64,000 nucleotides of DNA from Caulobacterales bacterium (GTDB lineage Bacteria > Pseudomonadota > Alphaproteobacteria > Caulobacterales > Aquidulcibacteraceae): the NCBI GenBank assembly GCA_017303355.1, contig JAFLCU010000005.1, positions 1-64,000 of the forward strand. Reading direction: 5' to 3'. Shown in pieces: positions 1 through 8,416 of this stretch. The notes beneath the pieces were generated by a model that saw nothing but the letters and a program-made list of their open reading frames with translations, had not been told where the DNA came from and searched no databases. The position numbers were made by a program, and so were the translations under genes. Numbering within the stretch: the first letter of the stretch is position 1; every line of letters starts with the position of its first letter.

Positions 1-79
1 GCGGCGCAGGCGGCGGCGATGTCGGCCGCGATCCGCGGCTGCCAAAGATCGCGCGGAACAGGGAATCCCAGAAGCTCAT
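1..79 (-). CDS. N-terminal fragment of an unrecognised protein (runs off left edge)
   Basis: Only the first 26 codons are inside the window. The ATG at 79 has a strong Shine-Dalgarno-like GGGGAA five bases upstream, so the start is well supported. The protein begins MSFWDSLFRAIFGSRG and then becomes rich in Pro, Ser and Ala. I see no signal peptide cleavage site and recognise no family from so little sequence. About 140 bases without a gene separate it from the tRNA-Thr gene on the same strand. Confidence 0.6.
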   Translation of the reverse strand, partial: MSFWDSLFRAIFGSRGSRPTSPPPAP

Positions 80-220
80 GTTATTTCCCCACTTTTCTGT
101 GTTCGCCGCGTCTCGCGCGGATGTCCCCCGAGGCGCGAACCCCGCACCCGGCCTTAACCATATCCGACACGCGCCGCAAAGGGGAGTTTGCCTGGTCGAT
201 TTTCGAATTTAAGGAAGCCG

Positions 221-293
221 TGCCGCCTACAGGACTCGAACCTGTGACCCCCTGATTACAAATCAGGTGCTCTACCAGCTGAGCTAAGGCGGC
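221..293 (-). tRNA. tRNA-Thr (anticodon TGT)
   Basis: The reverse strand folds as a complete cloverleaf: a seven-base acceptor stem starting GCCGCCT, a D arm with TAGCTCAGCTGGTAGAGC, a CCTGA/TCAGG anticodon stem with loop TTTGTAA giving anticodon TGT, and a T arm with GGTTCGAGTCC. The discriminator base is A73. CCA is not encoded (the next bases on this strand are CGG), so it must be added after transcription. The 140 bases either side hold no gene I can support. Confidence 0.97.
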
Positions 294-432
294 GTGGAGG
301 CCCTTCTGCCAGCGTCACGCGTTGAACGGAAGAGCCTTTGCTGAAAGCGCGCGGCGCTAGGCCGCGCTGGTCGCGGATTGCGCGGGCGCGCGAGCAGGCG
401 TGAAACAGAAACGTTGAATGGAGAGTTTCGAG

Positions 433-942
433 ATGCGCAAGCTTTTGATGTCCGCAGCTTTGATCGCCACGCTCGTTGCGTGCGGCCCATCGCCCACCCC
501 ACAAGCAGAGGCGCCGGCAAGCGCGCCCGCATCGTCGACGCCTGCCCCTGCAACGCCAGCCGCGGAGGGTCCTTCCGCTGAGCAAGTGCAAGCCGCGCTC
601 GCGGCCCTGCCGGCGCCGTACAACGCGGCGAACTACGAAGCTGGCCGGCGCGTGTTCGCGCAATGCCGCTCCTGCCACACGATCGAAGCTGGCGCGCCAA
701 ATCGCGTTGGCCCCAATCTGCACGGCGTGTTCGGCCGCGAGATCGGTTCGCTTGAAGGCTTCAATTATTCGCAGCCGGTGCAGGACGCGAATTTCGTTTG
801 GGACGCAGCACAGCTCGATCATTGGCTGCAGAACCCGCAGACCTTCTTGCCCGGCAACCGCATGGCGTTCGCGGGCGTACGCAATGAAGAGCAGCGCCGC
901 GATCTGATCGCTTACCTGATGGTGGATTCCGCGCCGAACTAA
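433..942 (+). CDS. Class I c-type cytochrome, lipoprotein
   Basis: This is a 169-residue single-haem cytochrome c that probably carries electrons in the periplasm while anchored by lipid. A signal sequence (MRKLLMSAALIATLVAC) ends in a lipobox-like LVAC. About 50 residues of Pro/Ala-rich linker follow, then the haem domain: CRSCH at residues 78-82 binds haem and the Met in LPGNRMAF (about 144) is the likely sixth ligand. An in-frame ATG at 418 is possible, but a GGAGAG seven bases before 433 favours the later start, which also gives a clean lipoprotein signal. It resembles small cytochrome c2/c550-type proteins; the partner is unknown. Confidence 0.88.
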   Translation: MRKLLMSAALIATLVACGPSPTPQAEAPASAPASSTPAPATPAAEGPSAEQVQAALAALPAPYNAANYEAGRRVFAQCRSCHTIEAGAPNRVGPNLHGVFGREIGSLEGFNYSQPVQDANFVWDAAQLDHWLQNPQTFLPGNRMAFAGVRNEEQRRDLIAYLMVDSAPN

Positions 943-948
943 ACGAGC

Positions 949-3900
949 CTATTCGGCGGGGCGGGCGACCGCCTCGCCGTGCTCGTATTCCTCGATCGCC
1001 TTCGCGGTCGCTTCCGGCGATTTCGTGTAGTGCGCCAGAAGGTCGTAGAAGACCGGCACGACGAACAACGTCAGCAGCGTCGCAACTGTCAGGCCGAAGA
1101 AGATCACGACGCCGATCGTCATGCGGCTCTCGCCGCCCGCGCCGTGCCCCATGATCAGCGGGATCGCGCCCACGACGGTGGCGACGGACGTCATCAGGAC
1201 TGGGCGCACGCGCAGATCCGACGCTTCAACAATCGCGTCGCGTATGCTTTTGCCCTCGTCCCGGAGCTGATTGGCGAATTCGACAATCAAGATGCCGTTC
1301 TTCGCGGCTAGCGCGATCAGAATGATCAGGCCGATCTGGCTATAGATGTTCAGCGTAAAATCGAACAGGAAGAGCCCGAACAGCCCGCCCGTCAGCGCCA
1401 GCGGCACCGCGATCATGATCACGAACGGGTGGACGAAGCTTTCGAATTGCGCCGCCAGCACCAGAAACACGATGACAAGCGCAAAGCCGAAGGCGAACGC
1501 GATGGCGCCTGTCGATTGCTTAAACTGGCGCGCAGCACCCGTGTAATCGAGCGCGATCGGCTGATCGCCGATCTCGTCGTGCGCGACCGCCTCAAGCTCG
1601 TTCAGCGCGTCGCCAATAGCGTAATCGCCAGCGATCGACGCCGAGACGGTGATCGCGGCCTGACGGTTCATGCGACGGCGCTCCGCGGCGTCGCCCTGGG
1701 TGTGGGTCTGCACCAAGGTTGCGAGCGGAACCAACTCGCCCGTGCGATCGGAGCGGACGAACTTGTTGGAAAGATCGGCGACGTTCGAGCGCTCGTCGCG
1801 CTCGGCCTGCAAATAGACGTAATATTCCTCGCCGCGATCGGTGATTGTGTTCACACGGCGCGAGCCCATCGTGGCTTCGAGCGTGCGGCCGATCGCCTGC
1901 ACCGAGACGCCAAGTGCTGCTGCCCGCTCGCGATCGATCTCCACCAATACGCGCGGCGATGTCGGCTCGTAATTCATGCGCGGGCGCTGAAAGTTCGGGC
2001 TCTGGCGCAGGCGATCCACCATGCGCTGCGCCACCGGCGCCACCTGCTCGTAGGTCGAGCCAAGTAGCACGATCGAGGCGCCGTCAGCGCCGCCGCCACC
2101 GCCGCCGCTGAACGGGCTCTGCATGCGCGCGCGGATGATGGCGCCAGGGATTTGGCCCAGGCGCTGGTTCATCTCCGTTTCGATCTCGGCGCCGCTGCGA
2201 TGACGATCTTCCCAGTTCGCCAGGAACACGCGGCCGATCCCGCTGGAGAAACGGTTCGTGCCCGCATCGCCGAAGCCGGGCACCACGATCATTATGCGCT
2301 GCGCCTCGCCGGATTCGACATACGACATGAGCACGTCCTCGACCTGCGACATGACGCGGCTGGTATATTCAAAGCCCGAGCCCTCGGGCGCCTGTGCGAA
2401 AATGATCAGGTTGCCGCGATCTTCCGGCGGCGTGAGCTCCGAGGAGAGTTGCGTGAAGATAAAGCCGCCGATGAGCACGACCACGCCGAACAGCGCAAAC
2501 ACCAGGCTTTTGGCATTGAGCGCAGCCTCAAGCGATCGACGATAGGAGGCGCGTAGCGCGTCGAGCGCGGCATCGACGAACCGGCTCAGTCTTGTGCTCG
2601 TCTTCACCGGCTTCACCAGCTTTGAGCACATCATTGGCGACAATGAGAGCGCGGCGAACGCCGAAATCACGACGATCCCGGCGATCGTCACCGCCAATTC
2701 GACAAACAAGCTGCCGACATAGCCGCCGACGAACAGCAATGGCGCAAACACCGCCACGAGCACCGCCGATGTCGCCACGACCGCGAAGAACACCTGGCGC
2801 GCGCCGCGCTCGGCCGCCACCAGCGGCGGTTCACCCAGCGTGTCGACGCGACGTTGAACATTTTCCAGAACCACGATCGAGTCATCGACGACCAGACCGA
2901 TCGCCAGCACAAGCGCCATCAGCGTCAGCAAATTGATGGAGAAGCCGAAGATCGACATCACCAGGAACGCGCCGATCAAGCACACAGGGATCACGGCCGC
3001 CGGGATAAAGGCCGCGCGCCATGATCCGAGGAAGAGGAAGATCACCAGAACAACCAGGATGGTGGATTCAAGCAGCGCCTGCCCGACGCGTTGGATCGCG
3101 CGGTCGATGAAGATCGTGGAATCGTAGGAGACCACAAAGCGCGTCCCTTCCGGCAGCGTCGGCGTGATCTGTTCGATCTCTTCCTTGACGATACGGCCGA
3201 CCTCAAGCGCGTTCGAACGGGACTGGCGCACGATGCCGAGGCCGATCTGCTCGACGCCGTTGCCGCGGAAGACGCTGCGCGTCTCCTCCGGCGCGATCTC
3301 GACGCGCGCCACATCGCCCAAACGCACGACAGCTTCGTCGGTCGCCGATCGGCTGATGGGCAAGCGCTGGAATTGCTCCGGCGTCTCGAACGCGCGCGCC
3401 ACGCGCACCTGGTAGTCGCGCTCCTGGCTCTGCACGTAGCCGGCGGGCAGTTCGACGTTTTGGCTGCGAAGCGCGGTTTCCACGTCCTGCACGGTGAGGC
3501 CACGCGCGGCCAATGCGTTGGTGTCCAGCCAGATGCGCAAGGAGCGGCGGAAGCCGCCGCCAATCTGCACGTTGGCGACGCCGTTCAGGACCGCCAGGCG
3601 ATCAACGACGTAGCGGTCGGCGTAATCGGTGAGTTCAATGCGGTTTAGCGTGGTCGATTCCAGCGAGAACCAGATGATCGCGTCGGCGTCGGCGTCGGCT
3701 TTCCGAATCACCGGCTCGTCGATGTCGGCCGGCAATTGGCCGCGCGCGCGGCTGACGGCGTTGCGCACGTCATTGGTCGCGTCCTCCAAATCGCGATCGA
3801 GTGAGAACTCGATATTGATCGAGGAACGCCCATCACGGCTGGTGGCGCCGATTGTGTCGATGCCGTCGATGCCCGAGAGCTGATCCTCGATGATGCGCGT

Positions 3901-4089
3901 GATCTGATTTTCGACCACTTGCGCCGACGCGCCCGGATAGCTCGTCGACACTGATACGATGGGTCGATCGACATCGGGCAATTCGCGCAGCGGCAAATTG
4001 GTGAAGGCGATCAAGCCGAAGGCGATGATGATGAGCGAGAATACCGTCGCGAGCACCGGGCGGCGTACGGAGAGATCCGAAAGCGTCAT
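949..4089 (-). CDS. RND-family multidrug efflux pump, inner-membrane transporter
   Basis: This 1046-residue protein has the usual length and layout of AcrB/MexB-like proton-driven drug exporters: TM1 at about 10-30, a large periplasmic domain, TM2-TM6 (about 335-480), a second periplasmic domain and TM8-TM12. The proton-relay pair is Asp402-Asp403 in GLVVDDSIVV, and the TM10 Lys is present in ALAAKNGILIVEF. The periplasmic part includes a Gly-rich loop near residue 665. It sits five bases after the adaptor gene and is surely co-transcribed with it. No TolC-like outer-membrane channel is in the operon, so the pump must borrow one from elsewhere. The substrate cannot be read from sequence. Confidence 0.95.
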   Translation of the reverse strand: MTLSDLSVRRPVLATVFSLIIIAFGLIAFTNLPLRELPDVDRPIVSVSTSYPGASAQVVENQITRIIEDQLSGIDGIDTIGATSRDGRSSINIEFSLDRDLEDATNDVRNAVSRARGQLPADIDEPVIRKADADADAIIWFSLESTTLNRIELTDYADRYVVDRLAVLNGVANVQIGGGFRRSLRIWLDTNALAARGLTVQDVETALRSQNVELPAGYVQSQERDYQVRVARAFETPEQFQRLPISRSATDEAVVRLGDVARVEIAPEETRSVFRGNGVEQIGLGIVRQSRSNALEVGRIVKEEIEQITPTLPEGTRFVVSYDSTIFIDRAIQRVGQALLESTILVVLVIFLFLGSWRAAFIPAAVIPVCLIGAFLVMSIFGFSINLLTLMALVLAIGLVVDDSIVVLENVQRRVDTLGEPPLVAAERGARQVFFAVVATSAVLVAVFAPLLFVGGYVGSLFVELAVTIAGIVVISAFAALSLSPMMCSKLVKPVKTSTRLSRFVDAALDALRASYRRSLEAALNAKSLVFALFGVVVLIGGFIFTQLSSELTPPEDRGNLIIFAQAPEGSGFEYTSRVMSQVEDVLMSYVESGEAQRIMIVVPGFGDAGTNRFSSGIGRVFLANWEDRHRSGAEIETEMNQRLGQIPGAIIRARMQSPFSGGGGGGADGASIVLLGSTYEQVAPVAQRMVDRLRQSPNFQRPRMNYEPTSPRVLVEIDRERAAALGVSVQAIGRTLEATMGSRRVNTITDRGEEYYVYLQAERDERSNVADLSNKFVRSDRTGELVPLATLVQTHTQGDAAERRRMNRQAAITVSASIAGDYAIGDALNELEAVAHDEIGDQPIALDYTGAARQFKQSTGAIAFAFGFALVIVFLVLAAQFESFVHPFVIMIAVPLALTGGLFGLFLFDFTLNIYSQIGLIILIALAAKNGILIVEFANQLRDEGKSIRDAIVEASDLRVRPVLMTSVATVVGAIPLIMGHGAGGESRMTIGVVIFFGLTVATLLTLFVVPVFYDLLAHYTKSPEATAKAIEEYEHGEAVARPAE

Positions 4090-4094
4090 GGCGC

Positions 4095-5237
4095 TCAGCC
4101 GCGCGGCCGCAATTGATTGGCGGCGTCGCCCGCCGGCGCCGCATCGCGCAACTGAATCGGCTGCCCGGGACGCACGGTCTGCAAACCTTCGGTCACGACG
4201 CGGTCATTGGCGCCCAGCCCATCCAGCACCTCGGCCATGCCGCCACTGCGCTGGCCGGTTCGTATCCGCACGAGTTCCGCCGCCTGGCCCCCCTCGCGTG
4301 CAGCGACGCGATAGACGTAAGACCCATCAATCTGATCGAGGATCGCAATCTCGGGGATCGCCAGAGCGGTGCGTGGGTTGGAGCGCACATCCACCGTCAT
4401 CAGCATGCCGGGGCGAAGCGCTTCATCGCGGTTGGGAAGCATCGCGCGCACGCGCACCGAGCGCGTCGTCGGATCAACGCGGCTATCGACGTTGGCGATG
4501 CGTCCCTGGAAGGTGCGCCCGGGATAAGCGGCGGTGCTGGCAATGATCTCGACGCCGGTCGCGAGGCTGGCGATACGCGTTTCCGGCACGTCGAAATCGA
4601 GCTTGATCTGGCTGACATCGTCCAGCGTGCCGATCTGGTCGCCGGGACGCACGAATTGGCCAGGACTTGCTGTGCGCAGGCCGACAACGCCAGCGAACGG
4701 CGCGGTGATCGTGCGGTCGGCAATACGCGAGCCACCAGCGTTCAGCCGCGCCTGCGCCGCATCGGCGGCGGCGCGCACGGTGTCGAGACGCGCCTGCGAG
4801 GCGAAGCCGCGATCATACAATTCCTGATAGCGCCGCAATTCTTGTTGCGCCGCCTCGTTCGACGCGCGCGCCTCGGCCATGTCGGCGGCCTGCTCGACGC
4901 TGGACATCTCCACCAGCACCTGGCCGCGCTGCACGCGATCGCCGCTGTCGAAGCGCAGCGCCCGGATCGTGTCGGCGACCTTCGGCGTCAGCACGATACT
5001 CTCGCGCGCCTGGGCGGTGCCTAAGGCCTGGAGGCCATCGGTAAAGGTGTGCATGGTCGCGGTGGCGGCCACCACCTCCGGCGAACCTCCAGGGCCGCCG
5101 CCTTGCGGGCCGGCCGCGCTCGCGGGCTGCTCCACAAAGCCCGAAAAAATTGTCTTGCCCGCGACCACAAGCGCCATCAGCGCCAGCCCAGCGGCTACCG
5201 CCGCCGCGAAGCCATAGCGCTTTACCAAACCCAGCAT
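4095..5237 (-). CDS. RND efflux periplasmic adaptor (membrane fusion protein)
   Basis: This 380-residue membrane fusion protein connects an RND pump to an outer-membrane channel. An N-terminal membrane anchor (about residues 9-27) is followed by a Gly/Pro-rich linker, the first lipoyl half (VADTIRALRFDSGDRVQRGQ), an alpha-helical hairpin of Ala/Glu/Gln-rich heptads (about 113-165), the second lipoyl half (TITAPFAGVVGLRT), a beta-barrel domain and a membrane-proximal domain. It has no lipobox Cys, so it is held by its TM helix. It is the first gene of the adaptor-pump operon. The 232 bases upstream hold two long hairpins that separate it from the previous same-strand gene. Confidence 0.93.
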   Translation of the reverse strand: MLGLVKRYGFAAAVAAGLALMALVVAGKTIFSGFVEQPASAAGPQGGGPGGSPEVVAATATMHTFTDGLQALGTAQARESIVLTPKVADTIRALRFDSGDRVQRGQVLVEMSSVEQAADMAEARASNEAAQQELRRYQELYDRGFASQARLDTVRAAADAAQARLNAGGSRIADRTITAPFAGVVGLRTASPGQFVRPGDQIGTLDDVSQIKLDFDVPETRIASLATGVEIIASTAAYPGRTFQGRIANVDSRVDPTTRSVRVRAMLPNRDEALRPGMLMTVDVRSNPRTALAIPEIAILDQIDGSYVYRVAAREGGQAAELVRIRTGQRSGGMAEVLDGLGANDRVVTEGLQTVRPGQPIQLRDAAPAGDAANQLRPRG

Positions 5238-5307
5238 GTAGCGGACCTTACAAGCAAATCTTTGCCGATGTGTGTCGCACCCTGCGGCAAATCCAGCGAT
5301 TTGCGAC

Positions 5308-5383
5308 TAAAGCGTCGGGCCTTAAATGCGACCCCGAGTTTGGGTCTGACGAGTGTCGCATTTAAGGCTTATAAGACGCTTTA
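5308..5383. repeat. Long imperfect hairpin, first of a similar pair
   Basis: Outer arms TAAAGCGTC (5308-5316) and GACGCTTTA (5375-5383) enclose inner arms CCTTAAATGCGAC (5320-5332) and GTCGCATTTAAGG (5355-5367). GGG at 5317-5319 can pair with CTT at 5368-5370 using G:U pairs, leaving a four-base bulge on one side and a 22-base loop. It lies between two same-strand genes. No T-run follows the stem on the reverse strand, so it is not a textbook terminator. It may be a REP-like element, a transcript-stabilising structure or a protein-binding site. Confidence 0.85.
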
Positions 5384-5397
5384 GACTCAATAGCTTC

Positions 5398-5472
5398 TAA
5401 AGCAACTCGTGGACTTTAAATCCGCTCCGAGCCCGCCCCCAAGCTGAGGCGGATTTAAAGTCCGTTGCTTTA
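5398..5472. repeat. Long imperfect hairpin, second of a similar pair
   Basis: Outer arms TAAAGCAAC (5398-5406) and GTTGCTTTA (5464-5472) enclose 15-base perfect inner arms (5411-5425 and 5449-5463, centred on GGACTTTAAATCCGC), with a four-base bulge TCGT on one side and a 23-base loop. The plan is the same as the hairpin 14 bases away (TAAAGC ends, nine-base outer stem, four-base bulge, inner stem with a TTAAAT-type core), but most paired bases differ, so shape rather than sequence is kept. It overlaps the stop codon of the upstream gene (5470-5472). Confidence 0.85.
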
Positions 5473-6186
5473 GCGGCCAGGTCGGCCCCACAAACCTAGC
5501 ACAAGGGCGGGTTCGTGGTCTTCGCCGTCCACCCTGGCGCGAACGCCGATCTGCAGCCCACGCCCGCCATCGCCGAAACGGACAAGCGTAAATTGCGCCT
5601 TCACACTTTCCTCGCCGTCGCGTGGCGCGTCCAGGAACACCTGCCCCATGGCGAGCCAGCGCTCGTTGGGACGATAGCCGGCGGTAAGGTCGAGACGCTC
5701 GCCGCCGCATCCGCCTTCGAGCGCACGGGTCGCGGCTTCCACATTCACAAAGGCACCCAGGTCCGGAAGCGAGGAGCCGCCCAGCCAGCGCAGTTCCGCG
5801 CCCCCTTCCGAGCAGCCTTCTTCGGGATGCGACACCCAAAGCGCCGCGGCCTGGACAGCCATCGCCATGTGGTCGCCGCGAAACAGCGCGCGCTTGGCGC
5901 CGAGCGTCGTCTCGCCGCGCCAGCCGTCATACGTATCGTAGTTCTGTTCCAGCCAAGGCGCAGCGACAAACGAGGTGTCGTCGTCGAGCGGGATTTCCCA
6001 ATAGGCCGATGTTTCAAAGAAACTGAGTTCGTCACGTTCGCCCGCGACGTTGGTCCATATTTCCTGGCCGCCTTCGGGCGCGATCCAGGCGCCGGCCAAG
6101 GCCGGGCCTGGGACCAGCGCCGCGATGACGCTTAGGAATCGTAGCCCGGCAGTGCGCGATCGAGCTTGCGCAACAGGCCCGGCCAC
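5470..6186 (-). CDS. Predicted exported beta-rich protein, unknown function
   Basis: The frame is open to 6306, but the first part lies inside the upstream aldolase gene. The likely start is the GTG at 6186, giving a signal peptide with hydrophobic core FLSVIAALVPG and a cleavage site near ALAGA, then a mature protein of about 210 residues. The mature part has alternating hydrophobic/aromatic residues (AYWEIPLDD, TSFVAAPWLEQ, ELRWLGG, QIGVRARV) and ends in WGRPGR, suggesting a small outer-membrane or periplasmic beta-structure. It overlaps the aldolase gene by about 55 bases, so translation is probably coupled. I do not recognise the family. The start is uncertain. Confidence 0.6.
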   Translation of the reverse strand: MAGPVAQARSRTAGLRFLSVIAALVPGPALAGAWIAPEGGQEIWTNVAGERDELSFFETSAYWEIPLDDDTSFVAAPWLEQNYDTYDGWRGETTLGAKRALFRGDHMAMAVQAAALWVSHPEEGCSEGGAELRWLGGSSLPDLGAFVNVEAATRALEGGCGGERLDLTAGYRPNERWLAMGQVFLDAPRDGEESVKAQFTLVRFGDGGRGLQIGVRARVDGEDHEPALVLGLWGRPGR

Positions 6187-6896
6187 GCCAGCCCCGATAC
6201 CATGCCCAGACCCTTGCTCTGGCCGCGCGTTTCTTCCTGCGCCGCATCCGGCGCGATCAGAACATTGTCGCGCCCAGCGCTCAGCGCGTTGACTTGCTGT
6301 GCGCATGCACGCTCCAGGAAGAAGATGCCGATAAATGCGTCCCCTGCGTTGACGCCGACGGACAGGGTGCCGTGATTGCGCAAGAGCATGAGCTTCTTGT
6401 CGCCAATATCGTTCACCAAGCGCTCGCGTTCATCGAGATTGAGCGCGACGCCCTCATAGCCGTGATAGGCGAGGTTCGGCAGCACAAGCAGGGAATTCTG
6501 CGTCAGCGGCAACAGGCCGTCCTTCTGCGCCGAAACGCCGACACCAGCATCGGTATGCAGATGGATGACGCACAGCGCGTCCTCGCGCGCGGCGTGAATG
6601 GCCGAGTGGATCGTGAAGCCCGCCGGATTGATATAATAAGGCGTCGGCGCGACGATATTGCCGTCGAGATCGACCTTCACCAGCGACGACGCGGTGATCT
6701 CGTCAAAGAACATACCATACGGATTGATGAGAAAATGGTGCTCCGAGCCGGGCACACGCATCGATATGTGCGTAAAAATCATATCGTCCCAGCCGTGCAG
6801 CGCGACCAGGCGATAGAGCGCGGCGCAATCGACGCGCGCTTGCCATTCTTCCGCGCTTACCCTGCCCTTAAGAGACGTACCTGCGTCGTCGGCCAT
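6132..6896 (-). CDS. Class II aldolase/adducin-family protein
   Basis: This 254-residue protein has the fold of L-fuculose-1-phosphate aldolase relatives, zinc enzymes that cleave or epimerise sugar phosphates, and of related proteins without known activity. Likely zinc ligands are His112 and His114 in VIHLHTDAG and His175 in RNHGTL. The Ser/Gly-rich phosphate loop of true fuculose aldolases is weak here; the equivalent region reads THISMRVPGSEHHFLINPYG, as in many uncharacterised proteobacterial members. It is the first gene of a reverse-strand pair with the exported protein and is divergent from nadK across 126 bases that must hold both promoters. Confidence 0.85.
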   Translation of the reverse strand: MADDAGTSLKGRVSAEEWQARVDCAALYRLVALHGWDDMIFTHISMRVPGSEHHFLINPYGMFFDEITASSLVKVDLDGNIVAPTPYYINPAGFTIHSAIHAAREDALCVIHLHTDAGVGVSAQKDGLLPLTQNSLLVLPNLAYHGYEGVALNLDERERLVNDIGDKKLMLLRNHGTLSVGVNAGDAFIGIFFLERACAQQVNALSAGRDNVLIAPDAAQEETRGQSKGLGMVSGLAWPGLLRKLDRALPGYDS

Positions 6897-7022
6897 CGCT
6901 GTTCCTCCTGGTCGGGGCCAGCCTAGACTCGCAATTCGGCCCGCTCAACCTGCACGCTCGCGCTCGGCTAACCATATTGTGCCAGAGACGGCTGGGCCCG
7001 CCTCGCGCTAGGATCGCCGTCC

Positions 7023-7778
7023 ATGAAGCTCGCTTTCACCGCCAGCGCACGTCCCGAGGCGCAAGAAGCCCTGCGCCGGCTGCGTCACACCTATGGCGAA
7101 AGCGGCGAGGCCGAAGCGGATATCATCGTCGCCCTGGGCGGCGACGGGCACATGCTCGACACGCTGCGCAGGCGCCTGAAGGACAAAAAACCCGTCTATG
7201 GCATGAACCGGGGCACTGTCGGCTTCCTGATGAACGAATACAGCGAGGACGGTCTGCCCGACCGGCTGCAGAAAGCCTCGCCCATCCGTATTCGCCCGCT
7301 GGTCGCCAAGTGCGAGACCGCCTCCGGCGCGGTGGTCGAGCGCGCCTTCAACGAGGTGTCGCTGCTGCGACAGACGGCGCAATCGGCCTGGCTTAAGATC
7401 ATCGTCGATGGCGCGGTGCGGCTGCCGGAGCTCTCCTGCGATGGCGTCATGGTGGCGACGCCCGCCGGCTCCACGGCCTACAATTTCTCGGCGCACGGCC
7501 CGATCCTGCCCATCAATGCGCGGCTCTTGGCGCTGACGCCGATCAGCGCGTTCCGGCCACGACGCTGGCGCGGCGCATTGCTCCCGCACACGGCGCAGGT
7601 GAGGATTGAGGTGCTCGATCCCGAGCGGCGCTCGGTCAGCTGCGCGGCAGACAATCTGGAAACACGCGATGTGGTGGCCGTCGACATCCGCGAGGATACG
7701 GGGACCGCGCTCACCTTGCTGTTTGACCAAGGACACGCACTCGACGAGCGCATCCTGCGCGAACAATTCAATGTCTGA
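7023..7778 (+). CDS. nadK: NAD kinase
   Basis: NAD kinase phosphorylates NAD to NADP using ATP or polyphosphate in the cytoplasm. The 251-residue protein is a compact alphaproteobacterial version. It has the diagnostic GGDG at 39-42 (IVALGGDGHML), the NE/D motif (AFNEVSLLR) and the Gly-rich CDGVMVATPAGSTAY segment that binds NAD. The N-terminus starts almost directly at the first beta-strand. The gene is transcribed away from the aldolase gene, with an Hpt gene 62 bases downstream on the same strand. Confidence 0.95.
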   Translation: MKLAFTASARPEAQEALRRLRHTYGESGEAEADIIVALGGDGHMLDTLRRRLKDKKPVYGMNRGTVGFLMNEYSEDGLPDRLQKASPIRIRPLVAKCETASGAVVERAFNEVSLLRQTAQSAWLKIIVDGAVRLPELSCDGVMVATPAGSTAYNFSAHGPILPINARLLALTPISAFRPRRWRGALLPHTAQVRIEVLDPERRSVSCAADNLETRDVVAVDIREDTGTALTLLFDQGHALDERILREQFNV

Positions 7779-7840
7779 CGCGGCCAAGCAGGCAGAGGCG
7801 TCAACTTTCTGTTCACCCAGCGCGCGTCAGGCTGTCCCCC

Positions 7841-8335
7841 ATGACGAAGCCGCGCGCCGAATTCATCGATCCTCGCCAAGCCGGCTTACGCGGTCTTGAG
7901 CTTAAGCAGCCGCTCTTCAGCGCCGACGCGATCGCGCGGGCGGATCAGGCGCTGCAATCGATCGGCGGGTCGATGCAGGAATGGCTGGATGCCGACGTCG
8001 AGCGCCTACAGCATGCACGCCTCGCCGCCGAAGCCGAAGGCTGGAGCATCGCGTCGCTGGAAAGCATTGCGAGCGTCGCCCACGAACTAAAAGGCATGGG
8101 CGCGACCTATGGCTTCCCATTGGTCACCCAGATCGGCGCTTCGCTCTGCCGCCTTATCGAAACGGATAGCGGCAAGGCGGTCGCGCAGGGCGACCCGGCG
8201 CTTGTGTGCGCGCATGTCGATGCGCTTCGCGCCGCCGTGCGCGATCAGATCAAGACCGATGGCCATCCGGTCGGGCGCGCCTTGCTGGCGGCCTTGGAAA
8301 CCAACGTCGCCAAGCTAGGCGTCGCCCCGCGCTAG
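7841..8335 (+). CDS. Hpt-domain phosphotransfer protein
   Basis: This 164-residue, mostly helical protein carries a histidine phosphotransfer motif, SVAHELKGMGATYGFP, with His81 as the expected phosphoacceptor and the HxxKG signature intact. Such proteins shuttle phosphate between response-regulator receiver domains in multi-step phosphorelays. The 60-residue N-terminal part is not recognised and probably adds helices. No histidine kinase or receiver is adjacent, so its partners must be elsewhere. The next gene, 81 bases on, is a degenerate EAL-like protein, hinting at a signalling cluster. Confidence 0.82.
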   Translation: MTKPRAEFIDPRQAGLRGLELKQPLFSADAIARADQALQSIGGSMQEWLDADVERLQHARLAAEAEGWSIASLESIASVAHELKGMGATYGFPLVTQIGASLCRLIETDSGKAVAQGDPALVCAHVDALRAAVRDQIKTDGHPVGRALLAALETNVAKLGVAPR

Positions 8336-8416
8336 CTGCCGATAACGGCTTCTTCACCCTCTTCGCGGCCCCGTTTTTTAACCGCGAGTGTGCGAAAAAC
8401 CCGCTCGGTTTCGCAT

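Noticed and set aside
19..255. Forward open frame of 78 codons at the left edge
   Set aside because: It runs across the tRNA-Thr gene and the start of a reverse-strand gene with a good ribosome-binding site; no domain or start signal supports it.
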